A DNA stretch of 64,000 bases from Nymphalis io (taxonomy: Eukaryota > Arthropoda > Insecta > Lepidoptera > Nymphalidae), in contig NC_065916.1 of assembly GCF_905147045.1 (NCBI RefSeq), positions 5,124,468 through 5,188,467 on the forward strand, given 5' to 3'. Positions 24,791 to 36,600 of the stretch are shown here, in pieces. Positions within the stretch are counted from its first letter, which is position 1; every line of letters starts with the position of its first letter. The position numbers and the translations under genes are program-made. The notes under the pieces are model-generated. The model ran no database searches, had not been told where the DNA came from, and worked only from the letters and a program-made list of their open reading frames with translations.

Positions 24791-24921
24791 TAATATTAAA
24801 CAGACATTAAGTATTTCGTTCGTTTGTTTGTTTGTATTATATATATATATTTTAAGAGTTTCGTTAATTGATAAAACCCGGAATACGTTGAACGTCGAAT
24901 TGTATACAAGTCGAAGTGTTA

Positions 24922-24939
24922 CAGTGCCATCTAGTGGTC
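24922..24939 (-). promoter_or_regulatory. CTCF-core-like motif (best match in window)
   Basis: The reverse complement reads GACCACTAGATGGCACT, which fits the CCASYAGRKGGCRS CTCF consensus at nearly every position. No occupancy evidence. Confidence 0.35.
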
Positions 24940-25063
24940 AAAAATATTACTCATATCATTGTTTTTTATATAAGAATTAAAAAAAAAATATTTGGTTAAG
25001 AAACTAACGGCAAAAACTATAAGCCCATAAAAATCGGTCCAGCCGCTTAGGAGACCACATTTT

Positions 25064-25361
25064 ATGGCCTAGTGGTTATAACGCGTGAATCTTAACCGAT
25101 GATCGTGGGTTCAAACCCGGGCAAGCACCACTGAATTTTCATGTGCTTAATTTGTGTTTGTGTTTATAATTCATCTCGTGCTTGACGGTGAAGGAAAACG
25201 TCGTGAGGAAACCTGCATGTGTCTAATTTCATTGAAATTCTGCCACATGTGTATTCTACCAACCCGCATTGGAGCAGCGTGCTGGAATTAACTACAAACC
25301 TTCTCCTCAAAAGGGAGAGGAGGCTTTAGCCCAGCAGTGGGACATTAACAGACTGTTACTG
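25064..25361 (+). repeat. SINE-B, near full length
   Basis: 'ggcctagtggttataacgcg' head, 'gtgggttcaaacccgggc' B-box, ending at 'gtgggacattaacagactgt'. Confidence 0.92.
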
Positions 25362-25552
25362 CACACCACAATACATATATATAAGTTATATACAAAGCCA
25401 TGAAAACAAGATTAATTAGTATTATTCGTTCATTTATATTTATAATTGCTCCGAGTTCGGTTAAGGGTGTAAATATTGTCACACGTAATTCACCAACTCC
25501 CTCTAGAGCTCTAGAGTAGTGGGGAGGTGGAAGGCTCCTCACCTCCTCGACA

Positions 25553-25917
25553 GATAATAATAATAATGTCCTCCAGACCGATTTCGGCCACGGCGGACAA
25601 TCTCAAGAGAGATTAGCCAACGCAGGAGATATTATAGTGCACGAGTGTGTGCGCAAACACAGGTGCACTCTCTATTCCCTAATTCATAATCCGATTGGAC
25701 GGCAATCCGACACGACCGAAAGAGTTCAGATGCAGGACCAACGGCTTTACGTGCTTTCCGAGGCACGGGAGTGTACACACTTCCAAGTTCCAGACTCCGG
25801 GCTGCTATTGAGAATTTTCTGACAGAAAAATTCAATAACTTTTTATTGGCCCGACCTGGGAATTGAATCTAGGACCGCCGGGTCTGCGGCCTTACATCAA
25901 GCCACTAGACGAACGAT
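25553..25917 (-). repeat. SINE-C, full length
   Basis: The left end (AAT)n 'ataataataataatgtcctc' is the 3' tail. The right end 'gccactagacgaacga' is the head. All internal blocks are present. Confidence 0.92.
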
Positions 25918-25968
25918 GCAATCGACAGATCAGGACTTTGCTAGTGGGACATTTGCAGACACTTTTAC

Positions 25969-26119
25969 TAGAGCTTTGTGCAAGCCCGTCTTGGGTAGGT
26001 ACCACTCATCAGATATTCTACCGCAAAATAGCAGTACTTGGTATTGTTGTGTTCCGGTTTGGAGGGTGAGTCGGTCAGTGTCATTGCCACACAAGGGACA
26101 TAACATCTTCGTTTCCAAT
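25969..26119 (+). repeat. SINE-A 5' half
   Basis: 'agagctttgtgcaagcccgt' to 'gggacataacatcttcgttt'. The 3' part is absent. Confidence 0.8.
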
Positions 26120-26311
26120 AATAAATTATTACGGAGCTTGCGACTAGTTAATGACGCTTTTTTTTTTCTTTTTTTTCAGCCTTTTGCCGTCCACTGCTGG
26201 ACGAAAGCCTCCCCCATAGAACGCCAACCATCCCGAGAATGCCAACCATCCCGACGATTAATTGTTATAAATAAATATTTTTTCATAAATAAATATTTTC
26301 ACGACATACAC

Positions 26312-26579
26312 TAACAGCCTATTAATATCCCACTGCTGGGCTACGATCTCCTCTCCCTTTTTGAGGACAAGGTTTGGAGCTTATTCCACCACGCTGCTCC
26401 AATGCGGGTTGGTAGAATACACATGTGATAGAATATCAGGGAAATTGGACACATGCCGAGCACGAGATGAATTATAAATTACAAATCAAGCACATGAAAA
26501 TTCAGTGGTGCTTGCTCGGGTTTGAACCCACGACCATCGGTTAAGATTCTCGCGTTCTCACCGCTGGGCCACCGCGGTC
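26312..26579 (-). repeat. SINE-B, near full length
   Basis: Tail 'aacagcctattaatatccc' on the left and head 'gggccaccgcggtcc' on the right. A short deletion falls around 'catgccgagcacgag'. Confidence 0.9.
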
Positions 26580-26643
26580 CGTGTAACAAAATACAATATT
26601 ACTAAGTTAACTAAGTAACAATAAAGTTTTTATCTTTTCGAGC

Positions 26644-26684
26644 GTGCCGTCCCTCTCTAACGTTGCGTTAGAGCGGGACGGCAC
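26644..26684. other. Strong GC-rich hairpin
   Basis: Two 19-base arms (26644-26662 and 26666-26684) pair with one mismatch around a 3-nt TTG loop. It starts GTGCCGTCCCTC and ends GGGACGGCAC. No U tract or gene context suggests a terminator. Confidence 0.8.
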
Positions 26685-26819
26685 ATCGGTTATGTAATCA
26701 AAGTCGTCACGTCAGTCACAAATAGTGTGAAACTGTGTCGGATTAGATTTAATTGTAACCGACATTGAACGAAAGACAGTTCCAACTTTACACTTAGTTG
26801 AAACCCCGATACTACGGGA

Positions 26820-27125
26820 GGCCTTTTTTTTCTCGCAGTGGAAACCTTCATAAAGGTACCCGGGTCCCATGGGGGTGGAACCGGGTTATGTGGGATTCTT
26901 ACCCACTAAAAGCACTGTGATGGCCGTCCTCAGCGCGGATCGGAGAGGCTGCGGGATCGTGATAACGCATCCGTGGCCTCTCCCGTGCTGTGATCTGCTC
27001 GTGGCTCGGCAGAGCTCTCCTCAGGGAACGAAGGTAATCTCGCCCTCCGGTCTCCTCGCTAGTGCGTACGGCAGCGTGAGACTATCCCGGCTGCCGTTCT
27101 CATCAGGGACTAAAAGAGGCCTAAT
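26820..27125. repeat. GC-rich block, probably transposon-derived
   Basis: About 300 bp at a GC level far above its surroundings. The plus strand is open for 86 codons, but no family is recognised and codons look unlike a conserved protein. It could be a fragment of a LINE ORF. Confidence 0.35.
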
Positions 27126-27383
27126 GTAAGTTAAACGTGTGTCCATGTGCATCGTAGCTCCTAAGTTAATAATTAGTTTCTTTTTAATCTGACTCTTCAA
27201 TCATGGGACTTGGATATGATCGAGAATATTTTTTGCTATGATTATAGGAAATATATACCAATGGTGGTAATCTATATCATCAGCTTTTATAATTGTCGAA
27301 GAGAAGCGAATTCGAATAGTCCAATCAATTCAAATATTAGTATCCTGTAATGATTTTACAATATCACGGTGACTGAGCATGTT

Positions 27384-27492
27384 GTTACACTGGCTCACTC
27401 ACCCTTTAAATCGGTTACAACAATTATTGCTGTTTGCCGGGAGAATATATGACGCGCGATACCTACCCAGAGAAGTTTACACAAAACCTTAA
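27384..27492 (-). repeat. SINE-A fragment
   Basis: 'ttacactggctcactcaccc' through 'gatacctacccagaga' in reverse orientation, diverged. Confidence 0.7.
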
Positions 27493-27619
27493 TAGAAAGT
27501 TATATTTAAATTATATATATCTTATATACGTCCTCGTCGACATAGTCACGTTATTATAAAACGATTATTGTGTTTGTTTACGACACACAGACCATTCACT
27601 TTTTAATTAAATAATAACA

Positions 27620-27863
27620 ATATCCTGGGACATTATTCACACACGGCCATCTGATCCCAAACTAAGCAAAGCTCGTACTATGGAAACCAGACAACTGATA
27701 TACCACACATACTACTTTTCTTTTGTAAATACATACTTATATAGATAATTACACCCAGACTCAGGACAAACAGACATGTTCATGGACACGAATGTCTGTC
27801 CTGTATGGGAATCGAACCCTTGTGGGTTCGGCGTGAAAGGTTATCTACCACGCCAACCGGCTC
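27620..27863 (-). repeat. SINE-D, near full length
   Basis: The left end 'atcctgggacattattcaca' is the tail side. The right end 'atctaccacgccaaccggct' is the tRNA-like head with B-box 'gggaatcgaaccc'. Confidence 0.85.
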
Positions 27864-27925
27864 TTAAATATAACCTTACAATAGAGTCCAATACAACATT
27901 AAATTAAAAAATATGTACCAAATGT

Positions 27926-28077
27926 CCCACGGCTGGGAAAAATCCTCCTGAGGAGAAATACATATGTATGAAATACAACATGAATGAAGTACATGAAATA
28001 TCAGTAGCGCTAGCCCGGATTTGAACCTGTAATAAATTAAGATTCAAATGAACAACTAGATCACCTTGGCTCTTAAA
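27926..28077 (-). repeat. SINE-B, old copy
   Basis: 'atgtcccacggctggga', 'gctagcccggatttgaacc' and 'gatcaccttggct' are reverse SINE-B blocks with large deletions. Confidence 0.65.
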
Positions 28078-28116
28078 ATATATTATATACGCTTTTATAT
28101 ATTTCCATAAAAAAAC

Positions 28117-28172
28117 TTTTAAGGCATATATTAATAAATCATTAATATATTATACATAAATATGCCTTAAAA
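28117..28172. other. AT-rich hairpin
   Basis: Arms TTTTAAGGCATAT and ATATGCCTTAAAA (13 bp, perfect) flank a 30-nt middle that itself contains attaat inverted blocks. Confidence 0.7.
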
Positions 28173-28191
28173 TATTTATATGGTAAAATTA

Positions 28192-28275
28192 ATATGGATT
28201 GAATTTGTCTGTCTGTATGTTACGCTTACAAGGCTAAACCACTGAACCGATTTTGATAAAAATTGTAATGAATTA
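28192..28275 (+). repeat. Helitron-like fragment
   Basis: 'tgtctgtctgtatgttacgc' and 'ctaaaccactgaaccgattt' are the conserved start of the lepidopteran element family seen complete at 63066. Confidence 0.55.
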
Positions 28276-28327
28276 GTTTCTTGTAATTTATAATATTATA
28301 ATTAAAAACTTACGTTCTTACGTAAAT

Positions 28328-28328
28328 A

Positions 28329-28392
<64 letters not shown>
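28328..28392. repeat. (TA)n microsatellite
   Basis: About 30 TA units. Confidence 0.95.
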
Positions 28393-28524
28393 CATATATA
28401 AAATTTCAAATCTACTCATTATCAAGCAAAAAAAACTATCAATTTTTATTGGAACAAAGAGATAAACTGTTGAAATTTGAAATTGGCACGAATTTATCGT
28501 ATACACCGCTACAGTATTATAGAG

Positions 28525-28783
28525 CCTCCGCTCCCTTTTTGAGGAGAAGGTATGGAGCTTATTCCACCACGCTGCTCCAATGCGAGTTGGTGAAGAACAC
28601 ATGTGGCAGAAATTCAGTGAAATTAGACACATGCCGGTTTCCTCACGATGTTTTCCTTCACCGGGCACGAGATGATTTATAAACACAAATTAAGCACATG
28701 AAAATTCAATGAAGCTTGCCCGGATTTGAACCCACGATCATCGGTTAAGATTCACGCGTTCTAACCTCAATGCCATCTCGGCT
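28525..28783 (-). repeat. SINE-B lacking its tail
   Basis: Begins at 'gcctccgctccctttttgag' and runs to the head 'gccatctcggct'. The GGTTAC tail and the 'cccactgctgggct' block are missing. Confidence 0.85.
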
Positions 28784-29278
28784 TTTTTTATAATACAACA
28801 CTATAACACTTAACTACTTATATACATTTTAATTTTATTCCCGAAGTTTCGATAACAACATCAATGACATACAAAACGCCATTTTCATAATTCGAAATCA
28901 CGACCAATGATAGCGCGTCAATTCAAGATTCTTTATTTGTACAACAATTAAGAAAAAGAATTTCAAATTTCGAATAATATTCGAAAGCGCCAACAATCCT
29001 TTGCACATAAGTCTTTATAATATCGAAACGAACGAGCCAATTCAAATTTCAGATTCGAATTCGATCATCATTTTTCAAAAACACAAAGTTGCCAGTTAGC
29101 AAAATAAATATTAAGAATTAAAAAAAAAAAGATATTAAAAATAAATACAAGTAAATCCTCACGGTACAAACTATAGCGCGGAGTGAAATTACCTCGATTG
29201 TACATTGATATTTATGCGGCTCACAGCGACACTGATGTAGCTCGTAGATGATTGAATTTATATATTTTATATGGTCAC

Positions 29279-29480
29279 GGGTGGTGACCTGATGGTCGAC
29301 CATGAGATGGTCACCACCATATTAACCTTTGCGACTCATTAGTTCGCATGGTTAGTGGCGTATTGGCCAATCGTTTGTGCCTGTAGTTACACCCTTCGAA
29401 CCGGAATACAGCAATGCTAAATTACTGTTTGGTTTGAATATCTGATGAGTGGGTAGTACCTAAACAAAGCACTACCAACT
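29279..29480 (-). repeat. SINE-A, diverged
   Basis: 'gtgacctgatggtc', 'ggtcaccaccatattaacc', 'gagtgggtagtacc' and 'gcactacca' keep reverse SINE-A order. Confidence 0.75.
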
Positions 29481-30597
29481 TAGTTTCTATTTTTTAATAT
29501 ACATGTTAGATTAAACTAAATTAATATATGTTTTCATTCAATGTATTTTTAAGCAAATTCTGTTGTTTGGACGTGATATATAACGAGGTTGGATTTTTGG
29601 TGGTTTTATCAAAGGTTATTATATATAAAATATAACTAGCTATCATTGTTTAAACACGAGAAGTAATTATATAACTCAAAGTTTGTTTATGGACAAGGTA
29701 CTGTACTCGTTTCTATAAAAAAAATAAAAATAATAGTATTAAAACTTATGTACAATAAAATAATACATAGATGATAAAAAGGGTTAATTTTTTAATTAAT
29801 AAATTGTTAGCACTTTTATAAAAGTAACGTTTGATATTGAAACGCACTTCAAAATATAATATCAAATTAAATTAAAAAAATCACCAATAAATTTCTAAAC
29901 GAAATCCGATTCGAGTTACAATATTACACCACTCAACCGAACAACCTTTAATATACGCACACAGGAACATCTAATTTTATGGTCACAAACACATGGATAA
30001 CTCAACAACAAGCGCGTCATGTTTAAATTTCAACCATATCGTTTCGACGTAAAGCTCAAAATCGTCTAAAATTTCATAGACTTATTACCTTCTGTCATTC
30101 GAAGAACGGACGTGAGTCGAATCTACGAATGTTGTTATTGTATTTACAACTCTATGTATTAGAAATTAAGATATAAATTAATTCCCTCAATACGTTTATA
30201 TATATTTTTGAATTCTATTTTTAAACACATAAGGTGTATTTTCCTTTGTTCGCACGGTGACGTAATAATCAATTAATTTTTTAAGTTTATTTCTTTGATA
30301 TCTGAGCCTAGGTCTGGAATGAGAAAATATGGATTTTTGCATCGAGTTATTTTGTTTAGATTTTAATAAGTACTGTAATATTAAATTGTGGTCATTCTGC
30401 CGTCGCGCAGCTGATGCAGAGCCAGTTTAATTACGGGACTTTCTATGGTGTCTTGACAGCAGAATGTCAACGTGGTACCACTCACCGTCAAGTGTAACCT
30501 TCTGTATATAAGTAAAACAATGAAACGATAACTTAATAAGTTATTGTTGTAAATACGGTTCAAGTCTACTATCTTTTATTACACTATATGAATTGTC
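29481..30597. other. Unrecognised AT-rich sequence
   Basis: No repeat or gene recognised. Confidence 0.45.
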
Positions 30598-30800
30598 TGC
30601 CTCGTTGGTGCAGTGACTCGATTATAAGCCTCCGAGGACCTGGGTTCGATTCCAGTCGGATAGTTGCCTCGGAGAGCTCGCAATTCCGTTGGTACACCTG
30701 AACTGTCTCCGGTTCCGGTGCATCTGTGTTTAGAAGCAAAGAAAGCGCATTTAAAAATGGCCGCCGTGACAGTAATCTATCAGGACATCATCATCAAACT
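30598..30800 (+). repeat. SINE-C-related variant
   Basis: The head 'tctgcctcgttggtgcagtg' and B-box 'ctgggttcgattccagtcgg' are SINE-C-like. The body ('tgcctcggagagctcgcaat', 'cggttccggtgcatctgtg') differs and it ends 'caggacatcatcatc'. Probably a sister subfamily. Confidence 0.7.
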
Positions 30801-31404
30801 GTATAAAGTCACAGATTCGAATCCGTTTGTGTAAAATTGAATTAAAAAACCTTGATTGAGGAAAAACATTAAGAGAACTTACGTGACTAGAATTCCGAAA
30901 CATGTATCCGCCTCGCAGAGGACCAATATGACACATTATAAACTTTCCCTTAGGATATATTTGCCCAGCCGTGGGACAGTGGTTATTATATACAAACGTA
31001 TACATAATAAAAATATAAACTGTAATCGCATACATAACAATTAAATTAATAAATTAATAAAATCCCATTAAAAACTAAAACTAAGTAAGTAGTCATTTCT
31101 TTTATAACACATACATTACATATGTATGATATATATTCATTAATTCAATATATATAAATAAAAAGAAATAAAATATATATGTAATTAAAAAAAAAAACAA
31201 GTTTATTTACTTAAATAAACGAATTATTATTATTAATACGATGCAAAGCGGCCAAGGACGGGCACACTCGTGTCGAGAGAAAAAACTTCAGCTCTTACCC
31301 GACTACGACGCAAGGGAACGTAATGCGTTTGTACTGCTTAAACATTATATAAATTTTATGCATTTAGTTAAAAACGGTTTGGAAATTATTCCAAAAAATA
31401 ATAA
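30801..31404. other. Unrecognised AT-rich sequence
   Basis: Nothing recognised. Confidence 0.45.
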
Positions 31405-31549
31405 ATATATTTTCATATAACACTAGCAATCGCCTAAGGCTTCGTTGGCTTTAGGTGCGTCCGTCCAAATTTTATCCAAATCGGTTCAGCAGTTAAAAAG
31501 TTACATACAGACAAAACTTACTAACTCATTTATAATATTATTACAGATC
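31405..31549 (-). repeat. Helitron-like fragment
   Basis: 'atccaaatcggttcagcagt' and 'tttataatattattac' are reverse-complement hallmarks of the family. Confidence 0.5.
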
Positions 31550-31800
31550 TAAAACTAAGTTTAGAAAGTATAAGTTGAGCGTTTAATAGCTGACGTAATT
31601 AGTTCCACCCGACTTTGCATGAATAACTATTATGATAACTACACAGTGTTATAGAGGGGAAAGTGCGTGTGTCGGTTTGTCCTTTCACGCAGCAATATCA
31701 CAACGGCGTTGTTTGGCGGAAATTTTACGAGCTTGATATCGAGAAAGGCTTTTTTATGGAAGAACTATGTTTTTTTACGTAAGAGCAGACAAACTGCACT

Positions 31801-32076
31801 GGTGGTAGGGCTTTGTGCAAGCTCGTCTGGGTAGGTACCACCCACTCATCAGATATTCTACCGCAAAACTGCAGTGTTTGGTATTGTTGTGTTCCGGTTT
31901 GAAGGCTGAGTGAGCCAGCGTTAGTACAGGCACAAGGGACAATACATCTTAGTTCCCAAAGTTGGTGGCGCATTGGTGATGTAAGCGATGGTTAACATTT
32001 CTTACAATTCCAATGCCTAAGGGCGTTGGTGACCACTTACCATCAGGTGGCCTAAATGCTCGTCCGCATAAAAAAA
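31801..32076 (+). repeat. SINE-A, near full length
   Basis: Complete consensus from 'ggtggtagggctttgtgcaa' to 'tgctcgtccgcataaaaaaa'. The final CCTATTCTATA block is reduced. Confidence 0.93.
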
Positions 32077-32400
32077 TATGGGCAGGAGGCTCACCTAATA
32101 CAAAGTGACCACCGCTGCCCATGGACACCTGCTTGCAGGTGCGTTGCCGGTCATTAAGGATAGGATTCCTTGAAGGTTTCTACATCAAATCAATTCAGTA
32201 AAGTCGAGGGAAGGAGTACATTAAAAATTGCGCTGTTGTGGGTTTCTAGACCTCGAGGTTCCACAATTACCTTCCCCATCGGGCTTAAAATTCCGCCCGC
32301 CACTTCAACCGCGTGTGATGGGGGTTGGGTGCCCATTTTCTGTAACACCCCGACAACGTGTCTGCAATATTTTATAACGATCGGTTGAGAAGTTAAAACG
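32077..32400 (-). repeat. Unclassified transposon fragment U1
   Basis: 'gggcaggaggctcacctaat' then 'tgcccatggacacctgcttg' is a phrase typical of the 3' end of a lepidopteran element read in reverse. The partner fragment at 33433 shares 'aaagtgaccaccg', 'acacctgc' and 'ttgcaggtgc'. The following 230 bp is probably its body. Confidence 0.5.
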
Positions 32401-32605
32401 AGGAAGACAAATTAAGCTTAAGCTTAGTTAAGCTTTTGAGCTTAACCCCGAACAAACAAACAAACAGACAACACAAGTAGTCGTATTTAATAATAAGCAA
32501 TTATGAAAGGAAATTATTATGTAATAACAGATAGACGTTTTCAATTTTATTCATTTGTACCTTATATATAGATTAGACCAAAATATAAACTGTGTTTTAT
32601 TCAAA

Positions 32606-32690
32606 TCTATCAGACAGCGATTTAGATGAAATTTGCTATTAAAGAAGCTTGGATCCCAGAAAAGGATATAAGCTATATTTGATATCCTAA
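32606..32690 (+). repeat. Helitron-like fragment
   Basis: 'atgaaatttgctattaaaga', 'agcttggatcccagaaaagg' matches the central phrase of the copy at 59709. Confidence 0.45.
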
Positions 32691-32693
32691 GCC

Positions 32694-32936
32694 TGATGGC
32701 TGATACCAACATACCCCACAACACGCAAGCAAAAGCAAAGTTTTGTGTTCCCCTCCTCTTACAACCCGGGTTCCTTCAAACGAGGCGTGAAGAGGCATCT
32801 TGCGGGCCGGCAAGGCGGGGACGGCTAGTACAGAACATCCATCCCGACTGTACTGGCCGTCGTCGCGTTTGGACTCTACTACCACTTACCATCAGGTGGA
32901 GTAGTCATTTGCACTATAGGCAAATATAAAAAAAAG
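32694..32936 (+). mobile_element. LINE 3' end fragment
   Basis: One frame reads NPGSFKRGVKRHLAGRQGG, the style of a non-LTR reverse transcriptase C-terminus (F-K-R-x-V-x-x-x-L). It is followed by a short 3' region and an A-rich end at 32928-32936. Clade not assigned. Confidence 0.5.
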
Positions 32937-33432
32937 CAAAGCCGCGAACGACAACTCCATATGTATCATATATGAAATCAATGCATAACAATTCCAAAGT
33001 ATTCAATGGCAGATATATACTCTACACGTATATATTCATGCAAAATAATATGTTCATAGCATTATTATTCAATAAATCATAGCATACACATTCCGTAAAG
33101 TCGGTTAATACCATCAAATTAAGTTTCGTATCAGAAACAGTCGGTACCCATCGATTACATAGACGGCGACGCGGGGCCGCTTATATCGCACGATAGAATG
33201 TCTTGAGGATCGTGTGGTGTAAAATTAGCTGGTGAAGTGGTGACGTGTCACTGCTGAGCTTAAACCTCTATTTTTTCGAAGGTTTTGCATTCCACCATGG
33301 TGTTATTCATTTATATTTAAATGTGGTTGCGATGCTCTACAAGGAATCGGCGTGGAGACTTCTTCTCCTTTGTGACATTGAGACCTTAATTATTTTTTTT
33401 TGTAAGTTTCGGGTAAACGGTCATGATGCTGA

Positions 33433-33870
33433 TTCAAAGTGACCACCGTCACCCATAGACACCTGCAACACCGGAGGACTTGCAGGTGCCGGCTTTTAAA
33501 CAGACAGAGGCCTTACAAGCCCTGGCTCCTCGGAGACGACAAATTCATAATGTCGGCCCTTACAAAACCGGACGGTCCTACATCGTGAAGTGGGGGCACG
33601 TAAGCTGGGGACCTCGCATGTCCTGCGTAAGGCACAGAGTGTAGCACGGCTCGGGAGAGGATGCGCAAATGATCACGACCTCGAAACCTTTCCAATCCAT
33701 CTTACTCGGTGAGAACCACATAATCCGATACAGGATCCCTAGGACCTGTTCATCTTTCCAAGTATAGCAAACGAAATTGTGAATTGCACAAGTCGAAGAC
33801 ACGTGAATTAGGTATTCACTATATTGTATATAGACACAAGTATATAAGCACAATCATAACAAATTAAAAG
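33433..33870 (-). repeat. Unclassified GC-rich transposon-like block
   Basis: 33433-33500 matches the U1 3' end in reverse. The adjoining GC-rich 33500-33780 may be its body. Both strands have short open frames, none recognised. Confidence 0.4.
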
Positions 33871-33883
33871 ATTAAAAAGTACA

Positions 33884-34130
33884 GCCACATGTGTATTCTA
33901 CCAGTAGCAGCTGTACTGGTAGCACGTACACATGTGGCAGAATTTCAATGAAATTAGACACATGCAGATTTCCTCACGATGTTTTCGTTCACCGTCAAGC
34001 ACGATATGAATTATAAACACAAATTAAGCACATGAAAATTCAGCGGTGCTTGCCCGGATTTGAACCCACGATCATCGGTTAAGATTCACGCGTTCTAACC
34101 ACTAGACCATCTCGGCTTTTTTATTAAATA
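33884..34130 (-). repeat. SINE-B with fold-back 3' end and target-site duplication
   Basis: Flanked by the direct repeat 'aaaaagtaca' (33874-33883, 34131-34140). The head is normal at the right. The left end is an inverted copy of the element's own 'ccacatgtgtattctaccag' segment instead of the usual tail. Confidence 0.88.
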
Positions 34131-34351
34131 AAAAAGTACAAAATATAAAAGTTTGCTATACATTAAAATATCATCATTTCATAACGAAAATATAAAATAA
34201 ATAATTAAAAAAAAAAAACACACACACATACAACTACATTACCTATACGCGATGGAAGTAAAACATTTTACGTCATTAACGTTTCGAACGAAACGTTGCA
34301 TTCAGCTCGACCTTGGAAATCATCATAGCATTTTAGTCATCACGGCTAAAA

Positions 34352-34517
34352 CAGCGTAGGGCGCCCTCCAGCCAGGTGGACCGACGACCTTAAGAAGGTG
34401 GCGGGCACCAACTGGATGCGGAAGGCGGAGGACAGGGAGCTTTGGCGCACCTTGGGAGAGGCCTATGTTCAGCAGTGGACAACGATTGGCTGTTGATTGA
34501 TTGATTGATTGATTGGC
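34352..34517 (+). mobile_element. RTE-type LINE 3' end
   Basis: Frame reads (G)APSSQVDRRP-type in one frame, and in the LINE frame RWTDDLKKVAGTNWMRKAED, then WRTLGEAYVQQW, the standard RTE C-terminus. The tail is (TTGA)n at 34493-34516. A 5'-truncated insertion in sense to the plus strand. Confidence 0.8.
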
Positions 34518-35790
34518 TAAAACTTCAAACGTCAATCGAGGAAAAAGGAGACCTCAATCTAAATACTTGTATAAGGGCAAGGGGGGGTTGCCCTTCGCGT
34601 GACTTACTCAAGTTTCTAGTCAAAATGGTTATGATTATTTATCTGATTAAATTATAAAAAATATATTAACTAAGTAAATTACTTGAGATATTTTAATGAA
34701 CTCACGTTCGTAAATACCCATTCCGCCATGACACCGACCGCCACATTTATACATAATGACGTCATGACACTCGGGGTTGACGTTTTGTATGTATTAATTT
34801 AAACTTTTCGGATCGAGATTAGTTAAGTCTAATTAATAATTATACATATATACAAACATACACAACTGTACTAAGGCGGCGTACTTTTAACATAATATAT
34901 TTAACTAGAAACGCGTTCCGATTTTGCACGAATAGAATAATGGTCAACATAAAACGTTTATGGCGATGAATAAAATGAATATATATAAATCTTATTATTA
35001 TTATATAAAAATATATAACAACGAAGTATTAAGTACACGCACGCACAGGGAAGCATACCTCCCCCGCGGTTATACGAATGTCGTTTGACGTCACGGCACA
35101 CGAGTCGATATAACCCGCGAGGCGTTCCAATAGATATTTCACATTTAAGAAAAAAACTCATTGAAAACTACTCTTAAACATATATATAACTTTTAAGCGA
35201 ACTAAAAAACAGATATACAGCGTTGAAACATTACTTTTAATTATATCGCAGTCGGATGAAACGTAAGGCAATTGAACTAATTTAAAAAATTCTAATTCAA
35301 ATTTCGAACGATAAATCGGTTCTATCTTTAAAAGTGTAATCCGTGAACGTTGGCAGCCCTGTTCTGTGTCGCTGTCAAATAATTGCTGAATTCGGGTGAC
35401 GTAGAGTCGAATCGTACTTAAGTATTTTTAAAATTAAAATTAAATATAGAACACCAATTGTTCTATTTTTTAAAAATAATTTAATGTTCAACACTAATTT
35501 TCAGACAATAAAAGAAGTCGTTTCATATTAGGATAAACTGTTTAACGCTTTTAATACATATTTTTTAACCATAATCTTAACAACCTTCGACCGAATGTGT
35601 CAGTTCCATGTGCCGGAATATATTTAAAAAAAAGAAAAGTGCGTCATCGCCCGTCATTGAAGAAGAATATCACTTTTGGCGCGAAGTTTGGGTGCTTCGA
35701 ACATACAATTACTTGAATTGACATTTTTAGTTGGTTTTGTCAGCATTTAATGTAATTAATGATCATTTTGTTTGTTATTTGTGTATTTCT
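34518..35790. other. Unrecognised AT-rich sequence
   Basis: No repeat or gene recognised. Confidence 0.45.
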
Positions 35791-35803
35791 TATTCTGAAG
35801 TAA

Positions 35804-36110
35804 GCCGAGATGGCCCTGTGGTAAGAACGCGTGAGTCTTAACCGATGATCGTGGGTTCAAACCCGGGCAAGCACCACTGAATTTTCATGTGCTTAATTTG
35901 TGATTATAATTCATCTCGTGCTTTACGGTGAAGGAAAACATCGTGAGGAAACCTGCATGTGTCTAATTTCACTGAAATTCTGCCACATGTGAATTCTACC
36001 AACCCGCATTGGAGCAGCGTGGTGGAATAAGCTCCAAACCTTCTCCTCAAAAAGAGGAGAGGAGGCCTTTAGCCCAGCAGTGGGACATTCACAGGCTGTT
36101 ACGGTTACGG
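35804..36110 (+). repeat. SINE-B, full length with target-site duplication
   Basis: Flanked by the 13-bp repeat 'tattctgaagtaa' (35791-35803, 36111-36123). It carries the A- and B-box-like head and ends 'ggctgttacggttacgg'. The best reference copy for the family here. Confidence 0.96.
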
Positions 36111-36556
36111 TATTCTGAAGTAAATTACTTATTTATGTATTCTTTTTAAAAAAAAGTCATTTTCACTTCTGGTTCGTAAGAATAATCAGTTTTTTTACAA
36201 AATTACTAATGTACGAGAAATTGTAAAAATTCACCCACGTTCTCATACGAGTATCTACCACGTAATAGTGTCATTGACCTCGTAAAGTTATCGGTATATT
36301 TCATTTCTTTTTTATGATACAACAGACATTTCGATACTAGCACTCTCATCCCGATTTCGTTCGAGATAAGGACGAAATAAAAAAAAAACTATTTAATAAT
36401 ATTATTGTTGATAAAACGAAATATTAATTAGGTTTATTGACAAGCGATAAGAGATGTCAGAATTATTTTCCAAGCTTCTGTATCAAATATTATAAACTCA
36501 ACACCATTTAAGGTTGATCATTGTTTTAGATTAATAAAAAAATTAATACTTTTACT

Positions 36557-36600
36557 GATGGTAGGGTGGCCCATATGCTCGGCCTACCTATTCTATAAAT
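36557..36600 (+). repeat. SINE-A reduced to its two ends
   Basis: 'gatggtaggg' is fused directly to 'tggcccatatgctcggccta' and 'ttctataaat', an internal deletion of about 240 bp. Confidence 0.65.

Noticed and set aside
25916..26314. 132-codon open frame
   Set aside because: It runs through a SINE-A fragment and a T-rich tract, so it is an artefact of repeat sequence.
26869..27129. 86-codon GC-rich open frame
   Set aside because: It lies in a GC-rich repeat-like block and shows no recognisable protein motif.
34323..34535. Candidate host gene on the minus strand
   Set aside because: The sense strand is the RTE LINE C-terminus. The antisense frame is a shadow.
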